Assembly (NCBI RefSeq): GCF_014930455.1
Contig: NZ_JAAIYO010000001.1
Location: forward strand, 1,736,001 to 1,800,000
Origin: Corallococcus soli
Lineage (GTDB): Bacteria; Myxococcota; Myxococcia; Myxococcales; Myxococcaceae
DNA: 64,000 bases
Reading direction: 5' to 3'
Both the position numbers and the translations under genes were made by a program. The notes under the pieces were generated by a model. The model searched no databases. It was not told the DNA's origin and worked only from the letters and a program-made list of their open reading frames with translations. This document shows positions 57,868 to 64,000 of this stretch, in pieces; the first letter of the stretch is position 1, and each line of letters opens with the position of its first letter.

Positions 57868-57873
57868 AGCCTA
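57868..57873 (-). promoter_or_regulatory. -10-like hexamer TAGGCT before AmpG-like gene
   Basis: TAGGCT on the minus strand, 12 nt from the ATG at 57856. It overlaps TATACT on the other strand. Confidence 0.4.
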
Positions 57874-57877
57874 TACT
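57872..57877 (+). promoter_or_regulatory. -10-like hexamer TATACT before SIMPL gene
   Basis: TATACT, a good -10, 42 nt before the ATG at 57919. This leader is long enough to contain the AGGAGAGG ribosome-binding site. It overlaps the opposing element, so the two promoters may exclude each other. Confidence 0.45.
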
Positions 57878-57918
57878 CCCGGCCCCCCAGCGTGTGGGGA
57901 CGGGCAGGAGAGGGACGC

Positions 57919-58611
57919 ATGCCGGAGCAGGCTGGAGCCGAGTCGGGACTCATCGTCGTGGAGCTGTCCGCCGACCACGAGCTGGAGGCGGACCACGTGG
58001 ACGCGGTGGTGGAGGTGAAGGCGTCCGCCTTCTTCACCGGCAACGCGGCGTTCACCAACGCGAGGGAGGTGGCGGTGCTGGTGCGCGCCCTGGAGGAGCT
58101 GGGCGTGCCCCGGACGGCGGTCACCCTCCAGTCGGTGCAGGCGGAGATGTCCGAGGGGCTGCTCACGCGCTCCTCCACGGCGGTGTACATGCTGCGCATC
58201 CGGCTGGAGCAGGTGGAGCGGCTGGGGGACGTGCTCGCGGCCCTCAGCACGATGAAGCAGGCGGCGCTGCGCGAGCTCAAGTGGGGCTATTCGCGCGAGC
58301 TGGAGCTGCGCCAGGACTGGCTGGAGGCGCTGGCCCGCGAGTCGGTGAAGAAGGCCCGCCGCGTGGCCGCCGGGCTGGGCGTGAGGCTGGCGGGGCTGCA
58401 CCGCTTCTCCGAACGGACGCTGGAGGCGCACCTCTTCGCCACCGGGCGCGGGGGCTACAACGTCGGTGACGAGGGCTCCTCGGTGCCGATGTCTCCGGGA
58501 GGCAGCTACAGCAAGGGGCGCGTGGCCCTGGGCTTCCCCCTGTCGCACCGCAAGAAGGTGCACGTGATGGCCACGGCGGAGTTCCGCAGCGTGCCGACCC
58601 CGGAGTCCTGA
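57919..58611 (+). CDS. SIMPL-domain (DUF541) protein
   Basis: A 230-aa protein. The SIMPL pattern is visible: a repeated V-V-E-V-K-A-S-A-F-F-T-type strand, V-A-V-L-V-R-A-L-E-E-L-G-V-P-R (compare V-x-x-x-L-K-x-x-G-I), V-T-L-Q-S-V-Q and the later A-R-E-S-V-K-K-A-R-R-V-A-A-G-L-G-V-R-L, which is the family helix. No signal peptide is seen, unlike periplasmic members, so it may act in the cytoplasm. The C-terminal 60 residues are poorly conserved. AGGAGAGG precedes the ATG. Confidence 0.75.
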   Translation: MPEQAGAESGLIVVELSADHELEADHVDAVVEVKASAFFTGNAAFTNAREVAVLVRALEELGVPRTAVTLQSVQAEMSEGLLTRSSTAVYMLRIRLEQVERLGDVLAALSTMKQAALRELKWGYSRELELRQDWLEALARESVKKARRVAAGLGVRLAGLHRFSERTLEAHLFATGRGGYNVGDEGSSVPMSPGGSYSKGRVALGFPLSHRKKVHVMATAEFRSVPTPES

Positions 58612-58632
58612 GCGGGGCCGGCCCGCCGCGCC

Positions 58633-59901
58633 TCAGGTCGCGGGCGTGTGCTGGAGCACCAGCGCTTCCAGCCGCTGCAGCGCCTTGTCCAGCGTCTCCC
58701 ATGAGGGGCCGAAGGACAGGCGCACGTAGCTGCGGAAGCGCGAGGCCCGGGCGCGGCGCTTGCCCGGGTTCACGTCGAAGAACTCGCCGGGCACGGTGAT
58801 GATCTTCTGCTCCAGCGCGGCGCGGAAGAAGGCCATGCCGTCGTTGAGCGGCGCGGGCAGCCCGGACAGGTTGCCCCAGACGTAGAACGTCCCGTCCGGC
58901 GCCCGGTCCGTGCGGATGCCCAGCCGCTCCAGCCGGGAGTGGAACTTGTCGCGCTTCTCCCGGAAGGTGGCGTGGATGGCGCGCGTCTCCGCCACCACCG
59001 TGTCCTCCTGGAGCAGCGGAATCGCCGCGCGCTGCAGGGGCCGGCTGCCGCCGCCGTCCAGGAAGCTGCCCGCGCTCGACACCGTGTCGATGACCTGCTT
59101 GGGCCCCACCGTCCACGTCATGCGCCAGCCCGGGTAGCGCCAGTTCTTGGTGAGCCCGTCGAAGAGCACCACCGGGTCGCGGTTCACGTCCTCCACGTAC
59201 CGCGCGGCGCTCTCCACCGGCAGCACGCCCGGACGGCCCGTCCAGATGTAGTGCGAATAGAACTCGTCGATGAGCAGCGAGCACTCCAGCTCGCGCGCGA
59301 CGCCCACCCACCGCGCCAGCTCGTCGCCCTGCACCAGCTTGCCGGTGGGGTTGCACGGGTTGGAGAAGAGCAGGGCGGACAGGCCGCGCCCCTGGATTTC
59401 GCGGCGCAGGTCGTCGTGGGTGAAGGCGTAGCCGCGCTCACCCTCCAGCAGGATGGGGATGGCGGTGAACGCCTTGAAGACGTCCAGCAGCTCCTCATAC
59501 GCGGTGTAGTCGGGCAGGAAGTGGCCCAGGTTCACGCTGCCCAGGCTGGCCGCGGCGCGGGTGAGGGCCGCGCGGCCTCCGCCGGACAGGCACACGTTCT
59601 CCGCGCTGTACTGGCCAGGCATCCCCTTGCGGTAGAGGCGGTTGTAGAGGCTGGCGATGGCCTCCCGCACCTCCCACAGGCCCGCGACGGGGGCGTACTC
59701 CTGGTCCGCCATGTCCACCGTCACCTGGCCCACGCGGGGCGGGGCCCCGGGCAGGTCGCCCGTCTCCGGCTGCCCCTGGCCCAGGTTGCACCAGTCCGGG
59801 TCGCCGGGACGGTAGCCGCGGCGGGTGGCCTCGGCGGTGACGAAGATGACGCCCGTGCGGGGCACGGTGCGGAACGCATGCAGGGGGACGCTGTCGCTCA
59901 C
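58633..59901 (-). CDS. PLP-dependent aminotransferase (class I/II)
   Basis: A 422-aa fold-type I enzyme. LGQGQPETG is near the N terminus and FSNPCNPTGKLV is the canonical N-P-x-N-P-T-G. L-I-D-E-F-Y-S-H-Y carries the Asp that contacts PLP, and L-F-D-G-L-T-K-N-W-R-Y-P-G-W-R the lysine that forms the Schiff base. The substrate is not predictable. It starts with GTG; TAGCGT lies 9 nt upstream and no Shine-Dalgarno is present. It is downstream of the ahpC-ahpD operon but separated from it by a strong terminator. Confidence 0.88.
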   Translation of the reverse strand: MSDSVPLHAFRTVPRTGVIFVTAEATRRGYRPGDPDWCNLGQGQPETGDLPGAPPRVGQVTVDMADQEYAPVAGLWEVREAIASLYNRLYRKGMPGQYSAENVCLSGGGRAALTRAAASLGSVNLGHFLPDYTAYEELLDVFKAFTAIPILLEGERGYAFTHDDLRREIQGRGLSALLFSNPCNPTGKLVQGDELARWVGVARELECSLLIDEFYSHYIWTGRPGVLPVESAARYVEDVNRDPVVLFDGLTKNWRYPGWRMTWTVGPKQVIDTVSSAGSFLDGGGSRPLQRAAIPLLQEDTVVAETRAIHATFREKRDKFHSRLERLGIRTDRAPDGTFYVWGNLSGLPAPLNDGMAFFRAALEQKIITVPGEFFDVNPGKRRARASRFRSYVRLSFGPSWETLDKALQRLEALVLQHTPAT

Positions 59902-59909
59902 GGGTGGGC

Positions 59910-59915
59910 ACGCTA
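59910..59915 (-). promoter_or_regulatory. -10-like hexamer TAGCGT before aminotransferase gene
   Basis: GCTAGCGTG on the minus strand; the last T is 9 nt from the GTG at 59901. Confidence 0.45.
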
Positions 59916-59979
59916 GCGCGCCCCCACTCGCGGCGCAGCCTTTCCGCTCCAGCCCCACCGTGTCCGTGGCGTGGGACGG

Positions 59980-60017
59980 AAACAAAGCGCCCCCCGGTGT
60001 CTCCACCGGAGGGCGCC
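59980..60017 (-). terminator. Intrinsic terminator of ahpC-ahpD operon
   Basis: 13-bp stem (one G-T pair) with a GAGA loop at 59987-60016, followed on the minus strand by TTTGTTT. It is the strongest terminator in the window and lies 36 bp after the ahpD stop. Confidence 0.82.
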
Positions 60018-60052
60018 AAGTGCTTCACGTCAAACGGTGCAGCGGGCCACCT

Positions 60053-60580
60053 CTACGACTCCAGGCCCACCGCCGCCGCGTGGATGACGCTGGCGATGCG
60101 AACCGCGTCGTGCACGTGCTCCTCGGAGAGGCCGCCATCCAGCACGACCTTCTCGTGGGACTGGATGCACATCTCGCAGCCGTTGATGGCGCTGACCGCG
60201 AGGCAGACCAGCTCGAAGTCCACCTTGTTCGTCAGCACCTGCGCCAGCCGGTTCATCCGCAGTCCCGCCCGCTTGGTCGCGTACGACTCCTTCCCGATCA
60301 TGTGGCGGAAGCGGTAGTAGACGTTGTTCATCGCCATCAGCGAGGCCGCCGCACGCGCGTCCTCGATGACCGGCCCGGACTTCTCACCCAGCGCCTGCTT
60401 CGCCTCGTTCAGCATCGCCTCCTTCAGCCGGTCGTTCCGGACGGCGAAGGCGCATGCCACGGCCGTACCCCAACGCTGCTCCGGGGTGAGGGTCGTGCTC
60501 TCCAGGACGGCGGAGAGGTTGAGGCGGGTGTCCTTGTGGGCGTCCGCGAGTTCGCTGCGGACGACTTCGAGCGAGGCCAT
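60053..60580 (-). CDS. ahpD: Alkylhydroperoxidase AhpD family protein
   Basis: A 175-aa all-helical protein of the carboxymuconolactone-decarboxylase fold. The redox site A-I-N-G-C-E-M-C-I-Q-S-H carries C-x-x-C and the following His, as in AhpD. It passes electrons to AhpC or reduces peroxides directly. The gene follows ahpC by 6 nt, so they form an operon and probably a functional pair. The length matches AhpD (about 175). Confidence 0.93.
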   Translation of the reverse strand: MASLEVVRSELADAHKDTRLNLSAVLESTTLTPEQRWGTAVACAFAVRNDRLKEAMLNEAKQALGEKSGPVIEDARAAASLMAMNNVYYRFRHMIGKESYATKRAGLRMNRLAQVLTNKVDFELVCLAVSAINGCEMCIQSHEKVVLDGGLSEEHVHDAVRIASVIHAAAVGLES

Positions 60581-60586
60581 GGTGGG

Positions 60587-61141
60587 TTACCCCGCCTTCT
60601 GCAGCTTCGTGGTGAGCGTCTCCTCACCCTTCTGCCAGTTGCACGGGCACAGCTCGTCCGTCTGGAGCGCGTCCAGCGTGCGGACGGTCTCCTTGACGTT
60701 GCGGCCCACGGACAGGTCGTTCACGGACACGTGGCGGATGATGCCCTCGGGGTCCGCGATGAACGTGGCGCGCAGGGCCACGCCCTCTTCCTTGTGGAGG
60801 ATGCCCAGCGCGCCGGACAGCTCACGCTTGATGTCCGCCAGCATGGGGAAGGGCAGGTTCTTCAGGTCCGGGTGGTGCGTGCGCCACGCGTGGTGCACGA
60901 ACTCGCTGTCGGTGGACAGGCCCAGGACGACCGCGTCGCGGTCGTTGAAGTCCTTGTTGTGCTTGCCGAACTCCGCGATCTCCGTGGGGCAGATGAACGT
61001 GAAGTCCTTCGGCCACGCGAACAGGACGGTCCACTTGCCCTTGTAGGTCTCGTTCGTGATGTCCTGGAACTCCTTGTTCTTCTCCAGGCTCACGGTGCCC
61101 TTCAGCTTGAAGTTCGGAAGCTTGTCGCCGACGGTCAGCAT
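60587..61141 (-). CDS. ahpC: Peroxiredoxin AhpC
   Basis: A 184-aa typical 2-Cys peroxiredoxin that reduces hydrogen peroxide and organic peroxides. The peroxidatic Cys is in D-F-T-F-I-C-P-T-E-I (near residue 50) and the resolving Cys in D-E-L-C-P-C-N-W near the C terminus. The first gene of the ahpCD operon, it has AAGGAG 9 nt before the ATG. A near-consensus sigma-54 promoter lies about 73 nt upstream, and the divergent gene encodes an NtrC-type activator. Confidence 0.96.
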   Translation of the reverse strand: MLTVGDKLPNFKLKGTVSLEKNKEFQDITNETYKGKWTVLFAWPKDFTFICPTEIAEFGKHNKDFNDRDAVVLGLSTDSEFVHHAWRTHHPDLKNLPFPMLADIKRELSGALGILHKEEGVALRATFIADPEGIIRHVSVNDLSVGRNVKETVRTLDALQTDELCPCNWQKGEETLTTKLQKAG

Positions 61142-61213
61142 GGGATTCGACTCCTTGGGATGGGGGGCGGGCCATCGTGGTCCACCCCAGAGGTTGTGGT
61201 TGCTACGGTGTAA

Positions 61214-61230
61214 AGCAGCGGCCGTGCCAA
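61214..61230 (-). promoter_or_regulatory. Sigma-54 (-24/-12) promoter of ahpC-ahpD
   Basis: Minus strand TTGGCACGGCCGCTGCT matches the consensus YTGGCACGRNNNTTGCW at every defined base except one (C for T just before TGC). The GG (-24) and GC (-12) pairs have the required spacing. The predicted start is near 61203, giving a leader of about 60 nt that includes the ahpC Shine-Dalgarno. Confidence 0.8.
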
Positions 61231-61357
61231 TGCCTCAACTGCTGTGATTCCAGGGGCTTGCATCAGACCCTCGAATCCGCACCGGCGGGGCGGTGCTGCC
61301 GGGAAGGTGATTAACGAAATCCCGGTGCCTTTCGCCACTGCAATTTCGGTGAGTCCT

Positions 61358-61363
61358 TATTAT
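61358..61363 (+). promoter_or_regulatory. -10-like hexamer TATTAT before enhancer-binding protein gene
   Basis: TATTAT, close to consensus, 10 nt before the ATG at 61373, so the message would have almost no leader. No Shine-Dalgarno is present. Confidence 0.5.
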
Positions 61364-61372
61364 CGGTAACAC

Positions 61373-62968
61373 ATGCCGGATGAACTGATGGGGCGCCACC
61401 CGGAAGTGACGCAGGATGCTCGGGAGCTGGTCGAGCTGGCAACCACCGAAGAGGGGGTGGGGGAGCTGCTCCGTCGAGGACTGGACTGGCTGACGCGGGT
61501 GGTGCCCTTCGACCTGGCCACGCTCTTCCTCCTGAAGGAGGGGAAGCTGGAGGCCGTCGCTGCGCGCGGGCCGCTGGCCAACCAGGCGGTGCGCAAGCAC
61601 TCGCTCCAGCTGTCGGACTTCCCGTCGCTGCGGCACGCGCTGGAGACGCGCCGCGCACGGGCGTTCACGGAGGAGGACCACGCGCATGGGGACGGCGACC
61701 CGTTCGACGGGGTGCTGGACCTGCCGGCGGGGCACTCGTGCATGGTGGTGCCGCTGTGCGCGGGGGAGCGGTGCTACGGGGTGCTGACGTTGGATCGCGC
61801 GGAGTGCGTCGCGTACGCGCAGCCGGTGGTGGACCTGGTGGAGGTGTACGGCCAGATGCTGGCCACGGCGCTCCAGGGCGCCGAGCAGCGGGTGGCGGTG
61901 GAGCGGCTGCACCGGCAGGACCACGAGCACGCGAAGCTCCTGGAGTCGCAGCTGGGCGGGGACTCGGAGGGCATCCTGGAGTCGTCGCTGAGCCCGGTGA
62001 TGCGGGACCTGTCGCGGCGGGCGCGGCAGGTGGCGGAGACGGACACGCCGGTCCTGATCACCGGTGAGACGGGCACGGGCAAGGAGCGGCTGGCGCGGGC
62101 CATCCACCGCTGGAGCGCGCGCCGGGACCATCCCTTCGTGTCGCTCAACTGCGCGGCCATTCCGGCGGGCCTGCTGGAGAGCGAGCTGTTCGGCCACGTG
62201 AAGGGCGCCTTCACCGGGGCGAACCGCGACCGGGCGGGCCGCTTCCAGATGGCGAACGGCGGCACGCTGCTGCTGGATGAGATTGGCGAGCTGCCGGTGG
62301 AGCTCCAGGCGAAGCTGCTGCGCGCGCTCCAGGAGAAGTCCTTCGAGCCGGTGGGCAGCGACAAGACGGTGAAGGCGGACGTGCGCATCCTGGCGGCCAC
62401 GCACGTGGACCTGCACCAGGCGATCGCCCAGAAGCGCTTCCGCGAGGACCTCTTCTATCGCTTGAGCGTGTTCCCGCTGCGGCTGCCGCCCCTGCGCGAG
62501 CGGCGAGAGGATTTGCCGCAGCTCACGGTGTTCCTGCTGGAGGAGCAGGCGCGGCGCATTGGCCGCAGGGGCATGCGGGTGACGGCCTCCGGGCTGTCGC
62601 GGCTGGCGGCGTACGACTGGCCGGGCAACCTGCGCGAGCTGGCGAACGCGCTGGAGCGCGCCACCATCCTGACGCAGGGCCAGGAGCTGTCGGCGAACGC
62701 GTTCGACCTGCCGGTGGGTGGGGGGCCGATGGGAGCGCGGATGGCCTCCGTGGAGGCCCCGGCGGCGCTGCCCGCCGGAGCGCCGGTGCTGACGCTGGCG
62801 GCCGTGCAGCGCGAGCACATCCTGCGGGTGCTGACGCTGACCCGGGGCCGCGTCTACGGCGAGGGCGGCGCCGCGGCGCTGCTGGGGCTCAAGCCGTCCA
62901 CGTTGCAGAGCCGGATGAAGAAGCTGGGCATCGCGCGGCTGGAGGGCTTCACGGCCGAGGAGGCGTGA
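61373..62968 (+). CDS. GAF-domain sigma-54 enhancer-binding regulator (NorR-like layout)
   Basis: A 531-aa protein. The GAF sensor domain (about 20-165) includes [10 protein letters not shown]. The AAA+ domain (about 200-430) has Walker A GETGTGKE (231-238), the sigma-54-contacting loop G-A-F-T-G-A (278-283), Walker B L-L-L-D-E-I-G and the sensor region [14 protein letters not shown] Fis-type helix-turn-helix ends the protein ([20 protein letters not shown]). GAF-AAA-HTH order is that of NorR, which senses NO. Cys residues in the GAF domain could be redox-active. Divergence from ahpC and the sigma-54 promoter there make ahpCD the likely target. Confidence 0.93.
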   Translation: MPDELMGRHPEVTQDARELVELATTEEGVGELLRRGLDWLTRVVPFDLATLFLLKEGKLEAVAARGPLANQAVRKHSLQLSDFPSLRHALETRRARAFTEEDHAHGDGDPFDGVLDLPAGHSCMVVPLCAGERCYGVLTLDRAECVAYAQPVVDLVEVYGQMLATALQGAEQRVAVERLHRQDHEHAKLLESQLGGDSEGILESSLSPVMRDLSRRARQVAETDTPVLITGETGTGKERLARAIHRWSARRDHPFVSLNCAAIPAGLLESELFGHVKGAFTGANRDRAGRFQMANGGTLLLDEIGELPVELQAKLLRALQEKSFEPVGSDKTVKADVRILAATHVDLHQAIAQKRFREDLFYRLSVFPLRLPPLRERREDLPQLTVFLLEEQARRIGRRGMRVTASGLSRLAAYDWPGNLRELANALERATILTQGQELSANAFDLPVGGGPMGARMASVEAPAALPAGAPVLTLAAVQREHILRVLTLTRGRVYGEGGAAALLGLKPSTLQSRMKKLGIARLEGFTAEEA

Positions 62969-63019
62969 AGGGCCTCTTCACGCGCTCCCGGTTCCTCCCG
63001 ACATGACTCGCGCGCCGGC

Positions 63020-63607
63020 TCAGTACCAACGGCTGTCCTCGCGGGCCTCGCGGCGGTCCTCGCGCATCTCCTGGCGGTTCTGCGACTGCTCGGAGCGCGC
63101 CAACTGCACCAGGTCCGCCATCAGCATGCGCTTGCGCGCGACGCTGCCGCTGTCCATGCGGCCATAGAGCCGCTCCAACTGCTGGGCGATGCCGCGCGTC
63201 TGTTGCAGGGCGCGGGACTCCTGGCGGGCGTCGCGCACGTCGTCGCGGCGGTCCTTGCGGTCGTCGTGGCGGTTGCCGTCGTAGCGCACCTCGCGGGTGC
63301 TGGAGCGCACCTCGCGCTTGTCCTGGGCCAGCTCGCGGTGGGATTCGTTCAGCTCCGACGCGATGTAGCCGCGCAGGTCCTGCTCCACCTGCATCAGGTC
63401 GCGTCGCGCGGAGCGGCCGCGGGCCGAGTCGTACCGGGCGAGCAGCGACTCCGCCTGCCGCAGGTCCTGGTGATCATCGCGCGTCTCCCGCTGGTTCTGT
63501 CGCAGCTCCTGCCGGTTCTGCCCCTGCTCGGTGGGCCTGCGGAAGTCGTCTGCGTGGGCCAGGGCCGGGAGGGAAAGCGCCATCGTTGCCAGCAGCCACT
63601 TCGCCAT
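63020..63607 (-). CDS. Exported charged coiled-coil protein
   Basis: A 195-aa protein with a signal peptide (W-L-L-A-T-M-A-L-S-L-P-A-L-A-H-A, cleaved after A-H-A). The mature chain is almost wholly made of R, D, E, Q and N residues with a heptad-like pattern, for example N-R-Q-E-L-R-Q-N-Q-R-E-T and near the end N-R-Q-E-M-R-E-D-R-R-E-A. It is predicted to be a long helix. No family is recognised. AAGGAGA lies before the ATG. The unusual composition limits homology detection. Confidence 0.75.
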   Translation of the reverse strand: MAKWLLATMALSLPALAHADDFRRPTEQGQNRQELRQNQRETRDDHQDLRQAESLLARYDSARGRSARRDLMQVEQDLRGYIASELNESHRELAQDKREVRSSTREVRYDGNRHDDRKDRRDDVRDARQESRALQQTRGIAQQLERLYGRMDSGSVARKRMLMADLVQLARSEQSQNRQEMREDRREAREDSRWY

Positions 63608-63702
63608 GGGGAGTCTCCTTCAAGAGCGTGTCTGCCCTGATGGACGGGGCAGGGCGCCGCGCATTCAAAGGACCCCGACTCCCCATGGGGTGCGACCCGG
63701 GC

Positions 63703-64000
63703 CTACGCCACCCCGAGCGCGGCCGGCGCCTGCGGCGCGGCGGGCTTCACCGGGTAGTGGGTCTCCTTGCCGAACGGCTGGTCGAACAGGCGCGGATCCG
63801 ACTGGCGCGTGCGGAAGAGGTCCACGATGTAGTTCATCCGCTGATCCAACTGGCTCCAGTCGTTCGCGCCCGTGTCCTTGAGGCTGTCGGGCGAGGCGTC
63901 CATGCGCCCGAGCAGCTCGCGCAGCTTCGGGTTCTCGATGCTGCGCAGGTGCGGCGGGAAGAGGGTGTCCTCCATGCCCGCGGGCGGCGGCAGGTCGTTG
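63703..64000 (-). CDS. C-terminal part of an unidentified protein (runs off window)
   Basis: The frame stops at 63703 and is open to the window edge; an ATG at 63975 also exists. The visible residues include LRSIENPKLRELLGRM, QRMNYIVDLFRTRQSD and a Pro/Ala-rich C terminus. The eight codons before the ATG (N-D-L-P-P-P-A-G) look coding, so the gene probably begins beyond the window. The product is not recognised. Confidence 0.6.
   Translation of the reverse strand, partial: NDLPPPAGMEDTLFPPHLRSIENPKLRELLGRMDASPDSLKDTGANDWSQLDQRMNYIVDLFRTRQSDPRLFDQPFGKETHYPVKPAAPQAPAALGVA

Noticed and set aside
61135..61338. Minus-strand frame of 67 codons in the ahpC upstream region
   Set aside because: It overlaps the sigma-54 promoter and has no ribosome-binding site or recognisable sequence.

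Overview
GC-rich (about 70%) chromosomal DNA from a delta-proteobacterium of the Myxococcaceae (Myxococcus/Corallococcus type). I infer this from the gene content: an elb-type ether-lipid cluster, a cysteine-rich ferrochelatase, many lipoproteins without recognisable families, FHA-GGDEF and NtrC-type signalling proteins, and a SWIB protein with a histone-H1-like tail. I see no tRNA, rRNA, CRISPR array, insertion sequence or phage gene. The window is densely coded, with many 4-bp stop/start overlaps.

Layout. 1-6119 (minus): two complete tandem genes, and the first codons of a third, for membrane-anchored proteins built of carboxypeptidase-regulatory-like beta-sandwich repeats. 6157-7394 (minus): a TIGR02587/TIGR02588-type membrane pair, divergent from purU (7606-8469). 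8480-12207 (minus): an envelope operon with an outer-membrane-type protein, an ECF sigma factor, a membrane-anchored TPR protein and a lipoprotein. 12404-19223: an MFS transporter, a beta-propeller lipoprotein, adenosine deaminase, a small membrane protein, glgC, and an FHA-GGDEF protein with a small membrane protein. 19274-28135 (minus): a five-gene cluster matching the myxobacterial ether-lipid (elb) locus, whose centre is a 1468-aa multidomain enzyme, ElbD. A SWIB/H1-like gene lies divergently across a region of about 64-bp repeats. 29029-34283: treY-glgX (trehalose from glycogen). 34394-43676: a TerC protein, apaG, hemH, several lipoproteins or secreted proteins of unknown function, an Sua5-type tsaC and a TIGR01777 oxidoreductase. 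43746-48452: a translationally coupled Gld-like ABC transporter operon.

48433-51974 (minus) is the most unusual locus. A divergent 72-aa GvpA-like protein, a soluble GAF-PAS-PAS histidine kinase, a single-domain response regulator and a GvpL/F protein form one apparent operon, with no other gas-vesicle genes in view. The two terminal helical motifs of GvpA are retained, but the segment that builds the vesicle wall is replaced by polar and proline-rich sequence. This suggests a signalling-linked, non-vesicle use of Gvp folds.

52197-64000: a Rieske-FAD oxidoreductase, hemerythrin, an AlkA-like glycosylase, a GFA protein, an AmpG-like transporter, a SIMPL protein, an aminotransferase, and ahpC-ahpD. 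The ahpCD operon has a near-consensus sigma-54 promoter and a divergent GAF-type enhancer-binding protein.

A recurring theme is a TAnnnT hexamer 7 to 12 nt upstream of start codons that lack Shine-Dalgarno sequences, which predicts many leaderless transcripts.
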